DNA of 26,376 bases. Source: Saprolegnia diclina VS20. Lineage: Eukaryota > Oomycota > Saprolegniomycetes > Saprolegniales > Saprolegniaceae. Both the position numbers and the translations under genes were made by a program. This document shows positions 9,468 to 20,858 of this stretch, piece by piece (the first letter of the stretch is position 1; each line of letters opens with the position of its first letter). The DNA lies in NCBI RefSeq assembly GCF_000281045.1, contig NW_008246107.1:83518-109893 (forward strand), given 5' to 3'. Below the pieces are notes generated by a model, which was given only the letters and a program-made list of their open reading frames with translations, searched no databases and had not been told where the DNA came from.

Positions 9468-10514
9468 TTAGGTCTGCAACTGTGCGAGATACCACGCCCG
9501 CGCCGCCGTCGCAATCGCCTTCTTGACAATTGGACGACAAAGCGTCGACGCATTCGCTTCGAGCGTGTCGGCTTCTTCGGTTTCGATATCGTGTGTGACC
9601 CACTGCACAAAGGCGCCGGTTTGCTTGATGGTAACCTCGAGACCGCGCTCGGCCAAGACATTGACCCCCTGGCGCAGGCGATTGTCCGAGACGTAGTCCC
9701 GCACAAACGCCTCGACACTGGCAACGACGTCCGGTGCAAGCGACGTCGCTGGCGTCCGCTGGCGACCTCCGCTCGACGACGACGTGAGCGCGTGCTTGTC
9801 GCCCTTTGTCTTGAACCAAAACCGAGAGTTGAGCGCGTAGCCGGGCGACGTGCACGCCCACACGATGCCTTCGCCTGTGCCCGAGACGCCAAGGGCCTTG
9901 GCCGCGGGGCACTCGGCTTCGACGTCGGCGGTCCATGCCTCCAGCTGTGCCTGCGCCGCATCTGGCGCGTCAAGCGGAATCTCGATCGAGTAGGTGCCAA
10001 AGCGCATGATGTGATAGATTCGAGCGTCGGGGTAGTCGACATCATGGAGCAAGTGCATGTCCAGCCAGCGCCCGTCGACGTTGATAGCAAAGTAGACAAA
10101 CATCTTTGGGAGTTGCGCGAGAGCGACGCCGCCCTGGATGCTGCCGCCGCACCACTCGCCATAGATCGCAATTGAGGCATCGCACGCACAGTTGGTGACG
10201 CGGCAAATGGCGGCGTGGAGTTGACGCAGCTCGGTGGCGTGCGACGTCATGGCCGCTGCAAAGCCCGCGTAGTCTGACGTGACCGAGAGGTCCCGGGACC
10301 GCGACTGAAACTGCATCGGGCGATCGCCTTGAAAGACGACAGCAGTGTTCGAGCCATGCAGCTTGATCGTGCCGGTAAACGTCAGCGTCGGCAGCGGTCG
10401 CGTCGTGTCAAAGATCGCGCGGTCGGCTCCAGGATCGCGGCCGACATACTGGATGCGCTCAGTGACCGCGGCGACAAGGTGTCGGAACTGCGAAATCGAA
10501 GGAAACGGAATCAT
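9468..10514 (-). CDS. Rnl2-type RNA ligase
   Basis: 348-aa single-exon protein with the ordered motifs of the Rnl2-like RNA ligase family (covalent nucleotidyltransferases that seal RNA nicks through a lysyl-AMP). Motif I is KLHGSN with Lys51 as the expected adenylated lysine. Motif Ia is SRSRDL (71-76), motif III YGEWCGG (118-124, Glu120), motif IIIa KMFVYFAI (137-144), motif IV GEGIVW (214-219, Glu215) and motif V WFKTKGDKH (233-241, Lys235/Lys237). Thus every catalytic position known from T4 Rnl2 has a plausible counterpart. After motif V a serine/glycine linker leads to a ~90-residue helical C-terminal region, as Rnl2 proteins have. No organelle targeting peptide is obvious. Likely role: RNA repair or editing-type ligation; the substrate is unknown. 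The 3' end converges on the 590-aa gene. Confidence 0.87.
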   Translation of the reverse strand: MIPFPSISQFRHLVAAVTERIQYVGRDPGADRAIFDTTRPLPTLTFTGTIKLHGSNTAVVFQGDRPMQFQSRSRDLSVTSDYAGFAAAMTSHATELRQLHAAICRVTNCACDASIAIYGEWCGGSIQGGVALAQLPKMFVYFAINVDGRWLDMHLLHDVDYPDARIYHIMRFGTYSIEIPLDAPDAAQAQLEAWTADVEAECPAAKALGVSGTGEGIVWACTSPGYALNSRFWFKTKGDKHALTSSSSGGRQRTPATSLAPDVVASVEAFVRDYVSDNRLRQGVNVLAERGLEVTIKQTGAFVQWVTHDIETEEADTLEANASTLCRPIVKKAIATAARAWYLAQLQT

Positions 10515-11098
10515 GGGTCGTTGCGTCTTTGAGGTTGACGTTGAGATTGAGAAATTGGGTGCTTCGTCAATGTTGTCGAGAGATCAAAACGACCATCATT
10601 GGCCGAAATGCCGTTCAGGATATGGTGAGTGATGGTTAGAAAGGACGCGCTGTTGCCACACGGACATTCTTGTGGACAAGCATTGGCAGGCTGCGAAATA
10701 CCACAAGAAAGGTCATCTCGACTTTGATGCGTGCGGTGGTCCAAGTCTTGGTTGGACGAAGGTGCGCTTGCCCGACCACGCGACGACGAGCGCTCACCAG
10801 TTGTGTTGCCAGTGGCGCTAACCAGTTGTGTTGCCAGTGGCGCTAACCAGTTGTGTTGCCAGTGGCGCTGACCAGTTGTGTTACTAGTCGGCACAAATCT
10901 CATTATGATAGTAGAGCACAAGACTTTATCACACATGTACTAAACTCATCTAGGCGTCTACATCCCTCTGCGACTCCACCAAAATCCACTGTAGACTCGA
11001 ACATTGCGGCGCGATTCCAGTTGCATCAGTAGTCGCACAACCATCTACTAAAAGTGAAAGTATGCCAGACTTGGTTGCAAAATCGTAGACTTGTGGAT
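10515..11098. other. Intergenic region upstream of the RNA ligase
   Basis: 584 bp between the ligase start and the NudC stop codon. It contains the 25-bp minisatellite described separately. A leftward open frame crosses the minisatellite, but the repeat length is not a multiple of three and its product looks random, so I do not call a gene. Confidence 0.6.
10796..10882. repeat. 25-bp minisatellite, about 3.5 copies
   Basis: Three consecutive 25-bp units start at 10796, 10821 and 10846, each beginning ACCAGTTGTGTTGCCAGTGG. The third differs only in its last base. A fourth unit is recognisable for its first 12 bases and then decays. The near identity points to recent expansion. It lies about 280 bp upstream of the RNA ligase start codon. 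Confidence 0.9.
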
Positions 11099-12179
11099 CT
11101 AGAGCCGTGGTGGACCGTCGTTCATCGGAGGGTACTTGGCGTCCGACGACCCGCTGCCTCCGTGCCGTTGCTCGTACTACGACGATGAAGTCGATCCACC
11201 AAGTCCTTTCTAAGCACGGAGCTACCATGACTTTGCGAATCGCGCCTTGCGTCACAGGATCGTAGTCGCTAATGTGCATGGTTGAGTCGACTTTGGTCGT
11301 GTCGATCTCGGCGTCGCCCTAAGCAATTACCCGACGCCATTCGAAATTCAATTCGGCCGACAAGAGATGCGCCAACCTCGAGTACGGACTTCCACCACGT
11401 CTTGGGCGTTGCTTTCTCGAGCGACAAGACAACGGCTTCGCTCGAGTCAAGCGACCACAGCGACTCTTCGACTTTGATTTTGCCCGGAAACGTGCCGTGG
11501 ACCAGCGGCGCCTAACCCTCGACACGTTATGCTTCCCACTGGACAATAGGTTGGCTACGTACACTGTGACCTTTGATGGCGACGTGTACCGACGCACTCG
11601 TCATGCGCACGTCGAGGTCTCTCGACTTGGTGCCTGCGGGTACTGGGATCGTCACCTACAGGAAGGTCATCCCACAAACCGCACACCCGCTTCTCTCGAC
11701 GTACCGTGAGTTCTTGCAGCGACTGTGTCCACGAGTACTTGTCCGTTCGCCCACCATTGCCTTCCGGTACTAGAGACCAAGGATGCCATGGTGCCATTGC
11801 GCAAGAGGGCGGTATGTACCTTGCTTGCCGTCGTCGGTCAGCGCTATCGGGCGGGTGTCGGGCTGCTGTGTCGGCGGTGGCTGCACCGTCGCGGCCGGCG
11901 GCGCACGCACCGGTACAGCATCAAGCGGCTTCATTGGAAAGCGCTGAAACGACTGGAGCACCTAGGCGTGCGGCTGAGCTACGCAGCGGCGCGGTCGATC
12001 GTCGCTACCAGGTTCTGGGCGACGCCGGGTGCAAAGCCCATTTGACGCTGCGGGTTGTCCGAGACGACGTAGAAGTCGGTGTTGCGGTGCAGGAAGTCGA
12101 AGAAGACATGCAGAAGGCCATGGATGCTGCCTTCCTTCTGCACGATGCCCATCAATGCGTCGTCGTACCGCGCCTGCAT
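11099..12179 (-). CDS. NudC domain protein (NUDCD3-like), 7 exons
   Basis: Assembled by eye from seven exons: 12179-12009, 11961-11820, 11769-11705, 11655-11563, 11511-11377, 11318-11226 and 11176-11099. The frame is continuous for 258 aa, and all six introns (47-58 nt) begin GT and end TAG. The N-terminal domain (YDDALMGIVQ, FFDFLHRNTDFY, GFAPGVAQNLVLQSFQRF) matches the NudC N-terminal module typical of NUDCD3. A proline-rich linker follows. The CS/p23-like domain then reads YSWTQSLQELTVTIPVPAGT, KIKVEESLWSL, WWKSVLEGDAEIDTTKVD. NudC proteins act as Hsp90 co-chaperones and in dynein and nuclear-movement functions. The conserved tail after the CS domain is replaced by a short Gly/Ser/Pro-rich end. 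I chose the ATG at 12179 because it directly precedes the conserved domain. Its start codon is only 107 bp from that of the PI3-kinase gene. Confidence 0.9.
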
Positions 12180-12286
12180 GCTGTCAAGATTTTTCGAAAG
12201 TGGCACGTCAACCGGATGCTTACGGATACACACGATATCCGTACAACGGGCGCCAGGAACCGGATGCGTGTTGCGATCTTCCGACG
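12180..12286. promoter_or_regulatory. Short divergent promoter, NudC / PI3-kinase
   Basis: 107 bp separate the start codons of two divergent multi-exon genes, so both core promoters and 5' leaders must lie here or overlap the neighbouring coding sequence. I do not see a clear TATA box or a convincing oomycete Inr. Start-codon choice on either side is by homology (NudC) or by the first in-frame ATG before a WW-like motif (kinase). Confidence 0.5.
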
Positions 12287-16110
<3,824 letters not shown>

Positions 16111-16522
16111 TGAAATGAAGTATATACATGCCATTACGTTATTTCTCAAGGACTCGCTTCAATGGAGTCCACTGACTAATTGACTAAATGAGGAGTGACG
16201 ACGCATCGCTGCATTGACGAGCTAAAGGTGATTATAGATGACCTCTTGAAGTTGAATGACAAGACGTCGAGTACGTGTTGAGCCTTGCAGGCGGTTCGAG
16301 TGTACTAGTACTAGTAGTCATGACGACATATTATCGCAAAAGGGCTATCTATATTCATTCATTTAAGATCGTTTTACACGCTGTGGTGAGGCCAAGTGCT
16401 ACAACATCCTCGAATGTCAGGTTGACAAGTCGACCATCCATTATCCTAGTTCTCAAATCCAACAATCGAACCACAAAGACGATGCGACGGCGGAAGGCAA
16501 TGTGTCCACGTTACACATGACA
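16111..16522. other. Intergenic region, convergent 3' ends
   Basis: 412 bp between the PI3-kinase stop and the stop of the first isomerase gene. It is AT-richer than the genes and holds a short ACTAGT duplication near 16300 that is too small to interpret. I see no gene, RNA or clear polyadenylation signal. Confidence 0.6.
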
Positions 16523-17237
16523 TTATGCTTGTTGCGTTGGCGCGTCGGGCATTTTGTACGGATCCGCCTCTTGAAAAGCCGGAAGCGTGGCGAGCGTCGC
16601 GGCCACGCGCTGAATATTCGGATATCCGTCGAGGTCGATTGCATAAAACCGGGCGTTAAACACTTGCGGGTAAAGGACAACGTCGGCGAGCGAGACCGAT
16701 TCCCCAAAGCAGTAGGTCCCCGCAGTGGTCGCCAAAATGCGCTCGAGCGCTTGAAAGCCGCGGTGCATCCAGTGCGTTGCCCATGTCATGCTGGCGTCAT
16801 TGTCGTCGGTTGCAAGCGCTTCGATTTCCTCGAGGACCGCACCGTTTTGAAGCGGCTGCATGTCGGCGACGATGATGAGGCAAAAGGCGCGGATTTTGGC
16901 CCGAAGCGTCACGTCGGGTGGCAGCAGCGACGCGATCGTCGGGCGCGTCTCGTCGAGGTACTCCAAGATTGCCATCGACTGCGTCAGGATAACGTCGTCG
17001 ATGCACAACGTCGGTACTTTCTACAGTATAGATGCACACTATAGAGTTGATTTGGAGACACAAATAGAGTACCTTGCTCGGGTTGAGTGCCACGTACGCC
17101 GCCGAGTCAAGGTCGTCGCCGATGCCACGGTACTCGTACGCTATGTGCTTGAGCGCGAGCGCTATGCGCACGCGGAACGAGCAGCTGCTGCGCCAGTACG
17201 AAAACAAAATGGGTTTAGGAGCGTCGCTGTCTTGCAT
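16523..17237 (-). CDS. Maleylacetoacetate isomerase / zeta-class glutathione transferase, copy 1
   Basis: Two exons, 17237-17073 and 17020-16523, with a 52-nt intron (GTAC...GTAG, phase 0), give 220 aa, the usual family length. The N-terminal thioredoxin fold has the zeta-class signature SSCS (Ser17-Ser18-Cys19-Ser20) followed by [10 protein letters not shown]. The exon junction lies just before VPTL, and [12 protein letters not shown] supplies the glutathione-site Gln-Ser. The C-terminal helical domain contains [27 protein letters not shown] and NARFYAIDL. The enzyme isomerises maleylacetoacetate to fumarylacetoacetate with glutathione in phenylalanine/tyrosine breakdown; zeta GSTs also act on alpha-halo acids. 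I chose the start at 17237 because it gives the family's usual short lead before PILFSYW; an ATG 10 codons upstream is possible. Of the three copies this one best keeps the active-site signature. Confidence 0.92.
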
Positions 17238-17407
17238 ACTAGCCGTCCAAATGCAAACTGATGTCAAATGTCGTCGGTGATTCGTGGGGCAGACAGACAG
17301 GAGGTGGCAAGTTAATCAGCTTCGATCTTCGGTTAATGTTCGGGTCGCTTCGAAGGTCAAGTTTATCTTGCGTTTTGTATCGTACTTGAGTTCGAAGCAG
17401 GTTCAGG

Positions 17408-17438
17408 CAAGGGTCAATAATCAGATTATTGACCCTTG
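17408..17438. repeat. 31-bp perfect palindrome, recurring copy 2
   Basis: CAAGGGTCAATAATC and GATTATTGACCCTTG are perfect 15-bp arms around a single A at 17423. The inner 17 bases are identical to those of the dyad at 2630-2659. It lies 171 bp upstream of the start of isomerase copy 1. It could be a dimer-binding site, a remnant of a palindromic mobile element, or a structured RNA element. Confidence 0.8.
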
Positions 17439-18278
17439 GTTCAGGGCAGCGTCATGACAAGTTATCGGTTACATGTTTGACGGATGCAAGATTGATTTTG
17501 TGCCCTTTATCGCTTTCACAACTTCGTAGCTGAGGAATGAAACGATGCACACGGAATGAGAGATCGCCCCCGTGGTGGTACTACTGTGCAGAGGATGATG
17601 GAGTTGTCGAGGGTAGTCATACGCAGTAAGGACGTTGCCGTCACGTCGTTGCCGTCGTTCGTGACGTCTGTCTACGCCCCCGGACGACTCTCGGTGTTCC
17701 CTCATTCCTCCCAGCACGATATTATTACTAGAGCAAGACCGCGATTCTCGTGCTCGGGCCATGCCGCCTGTCGCACAGATGGGGTAGTTTCTCGCGCACA
17801 GTGATTTTGGCCAAGGCTGAAATGGTTTGTCTAGCCGCCATTTCGCTTGCGATGTTAGCTTGCCTGCAATAGCAAGATGCAACCGCCAAGATCGAAGACC
17901 CAGCTACTAGGCTCATTTGCGGTATGTTCGTCAAGCTCCAACCCAATAAGTCCCTTCTTGGGTGGTGCCGCCTCCCAACACGATCCCCGCCCGTATTCCA
18001 AAGGCTCACGTCCGTTGATGTCCTTGGTCTCCCCGATGCATTTGCGTTGTTGGCTTCGGACGGAACGGTATGATGTCCCCTAGCTTCGATTTCGTGGTTG
18101 GACTATACCATGTGACGGTGACGAAGCGACCACGCGTAGCATACTTTATCTATAAGTATCTCGTCGCTATAGCAGCGAGGAAGAAGGACGACGGACCCAT
18201 TGTTCTGTGAGGCGTCGTCGCAAGCACCACAACACGTTTGTATTGGACAAAAACCAACACACGCTAGTCCACGGGAGA

Positions 18279-18299
18279 TGGATACGGAGTCCGTATCCA
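18279..18299. repeat. 21-bp perfect palindrome
   Basis: TGGATACGGA and TCCGTATCCA flank a single G. It lies 56 bp past the stop codon of isomerase copy 2, so in that gene's transcript it would form a compact hairpin in the 3' region. A role in 3'-end formation is only a guess. Confidence 0.6.
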
Positions 18300-18354
18300 C
18301 CAAGTTATGCACACATTGTCCATATATTTGGCGACGAAAACGTTTCATCTACGT

Positions 18355-19055
18355 CTACGGCTGCGGGCGGTCGGGCATCGCGTACGGGTCGGCGGCCATG
18401 AACGCCGGCTCGGTCGCGAGTCGATCGGCAATGCGCGTAATGTTTGGAAACGCACTCAAGTCGACATGGTAGAAGCGCGCGTTGAACACTTGCGGGTACA
18501 AGTAGACATCGGCCATCGAGAGGGTGTCGCCAAAGCAGTATGTGCCTGCTGATGTCACAAGCATCGCTTCGATAGCGCCAAAGCCGCGGGTTACCCAGTG
18601 GTCGACCCACGCGAGCTTTGCGGCTTCCGCCTCCTCTTGTGACACGAGCGCACCAACCTTGCGCAGCGTCGCAAGGTTCTGGAGCGGCTGGATGTCGGCG
18701 GCGATCGCCATGCAAAAGGCGCGGACCTTCATACGCTGCTTGGGGTCGGCGGGTAAAAGCGGGCGCGCCGGGCGTGTCTCGTCCAAGTACTCCAAGATCG
18801 CTGTCGACTGCGTCAGCACGTCGTCGTCGAGCAAGAGCGTCGGTACTTTCTACTGCAACATGTGAGCGGCAAAGTCGAAGGCGTGAGGTCGTCTACCGAG
18901 CTCGGGTTCAAGGATGCGTACGCGGCGCCAAAGTTCTCGTTGGTCTGGAGGTTGATACCTCGATACTCGTACTCGATACCTTTCCACGCGAGCCCGATCC
19001 GCGTCCGGAACGACGCACTGCTCTTCCACGACGAGTAGAGCACGGCGCGCGTCAT
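18355..19055 (-). CDS. Maleylacetoacetate isomerase / zeta-class glutathione transferase, copy 2
   Basis: Two exons, 19055-18897 and 18849-18355, separated by a 47-nt intron (GTAG...GTAG) at the same phase-0 site as in copies 1 and 3, give 217 aa. The active-site signature reads SSASF (Ser12-Ser13-Ala14), so the usual Cys is Ala; the serines are kept and the variant is also seen in some bacterial isomerases. Other family marks are [47 protein letters not shown] and [11 protein letters not shown]. The downstream exon opens with the same AAAGTACCGACG as in the other two copies. It is closest to copy 1 through the shared [10 protein letters not shown] motif. I chose the start at MTRAVLYSSW because it is the closest ATG to the conserved fold; an ATG 22 codons upstream is in frame but gives an atypical lysine-rich lead. 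Confidence 0.92.
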
Positions 19056-19653
19056 GATCCCTTTTGCAAAATGGCCTTTCTGGATTTTATTTTCGGCACG
19101 TTTATATGTGGCATATGCCATATCACGATTCTGTCATTCCACGAGCGGACACGATGCGGGCACAGACATATATATGGGGCACATGGACACATTTTGTCCA
19201 TGCGAAGTACGTAGTAGCTACCAGTGTGTTGGAGTATCTTAAGAGGATCTGGTCAGTGGCCACTACGTAAATGCTGGTGTGAACGGCCTATTAACATCGG
19301 CAGATGCCATTGTTAATATTCTATATGGCCGAATAAGATGGCGCGTCCACGAAGGAACACGCTGGAAGCTGAAGCATGCCGATGTCTGCTGCTGTCCTTT
19401 CGTCACCAATGCAATGTAGCGAATATATAGGAATGACGTGCGCCGACTCTCTAGTAACTCGTCTTTGCTTGTGTATCGACAGTCAATAGGAATTCCTTGC
19501 GAGTTTGTTAGTATGCAACCATGCAACTGGCACTACGACAAGAGGCTGCAAAAACCGAAAAGCATTAACTGGATCAAAATAGTTTGGTCAACTTGACGCC
19601 TCGAGCTATGTCCATCAAGTCACAATCGGGGACTTGAACCACTCGTCGAGTAC
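19056..19653. other. Intergenic region between isomerase copies 2 and 3
   Basis: 598 bp without a supportable gene. Directly upstream of copy 2 the minus strand reads CCATTTTGCAAAAGGGATC before the ATG, which may hold the transcription start. The rest is AT-richer and shows only the dyad at 19182. Confidence 0.5.
19182..19202. promoter_or_regulatory. Dyad upstream of isomerase copy 2
   Basis: CATGGACA and TGTCCATG form perfect 8-bp arms around CATTT. The right end of the dyad is about 147 bp, and the left end about 127 bp, upstream of the start of isomerase copy 2. The arm resembles the GGGACAAA half-site of the 7402 and 7484 dyads with the same 5-base spacing as the first, but the match is loose. 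Confidence 0.35.
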
Positions 19654-20353
19654 TCACTCGTCCGTCTTGTCGGGCATGTTGATCGGGTGCGCGGCGATGA
19701 ACTCAGGCTCGTTCTGGAGCGTCGCCGCTATGCGAGTGATGTTTGGAAACGGCATCATGTCGACGTGAAAGGCCTTTGCGTTGTTGGCTTGCGGCAGGAG
19801 GAAGAGGTCGGCCATCGTGATTGCATTGCCGACGCAGTAGCTCCCCGCAGTCTCTTCGAGGATGCCTTCGACCGCGAGGAAGCCGCGCTGGATCCAGTGC
19901 TGCGCCCACTCGCGCTTCCGCGTCGCTTTGCTCTCCGTGTGGCGCGCCACCTCGCGCAGCACCGCCATGTTTTGCAGCGGCTGGATGTCGGCGCCGATGA
20001 TGCCGCACATGGCGCGGATCTGCGCGCGGACCGCGGGGTCGGACGGCAAGAGCGGGCGATGCGGACGGGTCTCCTCGAGGTACTCGAGGATCGCGGGCGA
20101 CTGTGTCAGCACGAGGCCGTCAATCACAAGCGTCGGTACTTTCTACTCGACGCAAAGTGCAATCTCCAATCTAAGCACTCAGCTCGTAGTGTACCTGATT
20201 GAGGTTGAGTTGCCGGTACTCGCTGGCTTCGTTCTCGCGGTTGAAGATGTTGACGGGCTGGTAGTCGTACTCGATGCCCTTCCACGCGAGCGCAATGCGC
20301 ACGCGGTACGACGCGCTGCTCTTCCAGAACGAGTAGAGCACCGGGCGGCCCAT
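19654..20353 (-). CDS. Maleylacetoacetate isomerase / zeta-class glutathione transferase, copy 3
   Basis: Two exons, 20353-20195 and 20142-19654, with a 52-nt phase-0 intron (GTAC...GTAG) at the conserved site, give 215 aa. The active-site signature is SSASY (Ser12-Ser13-Ala14) followed by [10 protein letters not shown], so the Cys is replaced by Ala as in copy 2. [50 protein letters not shown] and [11 protein letters not shown] are typical for the family. It differs from copies 1 and 2 in the substrate-side helix ([14 protein letters not shown] instead of PQVFNARFY), which could change substrate preference. The start at [10 protein letters not shown] is the only suitable ATG. Likely a cytosolic glutathione-dependent isomerase; which of the three serves tyrosine catabolism cannot be told from sequence. 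Confidence 0.92.
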
Positions 20354-20858
20354 CGATGGACGTTCGTTGTGGGTTCTGAACCTGCCTCATTGTGATTGGC
20401 GATATTTCAACCAATGAAAAGCAGCGAATCCGGGAGCTGTCCAACTTCAAGTGCCGAGGCTGTCTCAGTCCACACCATGTGCGGCAACGACATCACGACA
20501 TGATGGCACGGTTCGCAAGGCCGTACAAGCTGCGGTCAGCTCTGGACTTGTACAGAGTGGTTTAGATCGAGCGGTAGTACACTGCGCAACATGACTGGAC
20601 CCGAGATGACCCAACCTCCATCGCATCTACTAGTAAACTTAACATACAGCTTTGCTGAACCCTGTCATTGTGTATCTAGGTTGCTTCAACGTCGCCGCCA
20701 CAAACAACACGTCGTGTTGATCCTAGATGCCATGAACCTAGGTTCGAACCCGGTCCCATGTATCGGCTATCCATGATAGATGGGCAGGATGCGCAGCGAC
20801 GATGTGCCCGTGACGGTCACACAAGGTGCCACTCCTTCATACTCTAAATTGCTCTTTC
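20354..20858. other. Divergent intergenic region, isomerase copy 3 / ankyrin gene
   Basis: 505 bp between divergent start codons. I see no gene. CACTCCTTCATACTCTAAAT at about 20830 lies some 10-30 bp before the ankyrin ATG and loosely resembles an oomycete Inr. The string GGTTCGAACCC at 20740-20751 looks like a tRNA T-loop but has no tRNA around it. Confidence 0.45.

Larger units (their letters stand above)
17238..18354. other. Intergenic region between isomerase copies 1 and 2
   Basis: 1.1 kb with no recognisable gene. Open frames of up to 137 codons occur on the minus strand (17469-17882), but they look random and have no neighbour support. It contains the 31-bp palindrome at 17408 and the 21-bp palindrome at 18279. 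A remnant of a lost gene cannot be excluded. Confidence 0.5.

Noticed and set aside
10796-10882. Regular repeats that might suggest a CRISPR array
   Set aside because: The 25-bp units are directly adjacent without spacers, and the context is a eukaryotic nuclear genome.
10511-10936. Leftward open frame of 141 codons upstream of the RNA ligase
   Set aside because: It runs across the minisatellite, whose unit changes frame every copy, and the product has no protein-like pattern.
12029-12286. Upstream in-frame extension of the PI3-kinase first exon
   Set aside because: The added 86 codons are Arg/Cys-rich, overlap the first exon of the NudC gene on the other strand, and precede a well-placed ATG before the WW-like motif.
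17469-17882. Minus-strand open frame of 137 codons between isomerase copies 1 and 2
   Set aside because: No recognisable motif, a composition like other random frames, no plausible intron connection and no promoter element. A lost gene remains possible but unsupported.
20739-20755. GGTTCGAACCC, resembling a tRNA T-loop
   Set aside because: No pairing T-stem, acceptor stem or anticodon arm could be drawn around it; it is a short palindromic coincidence.
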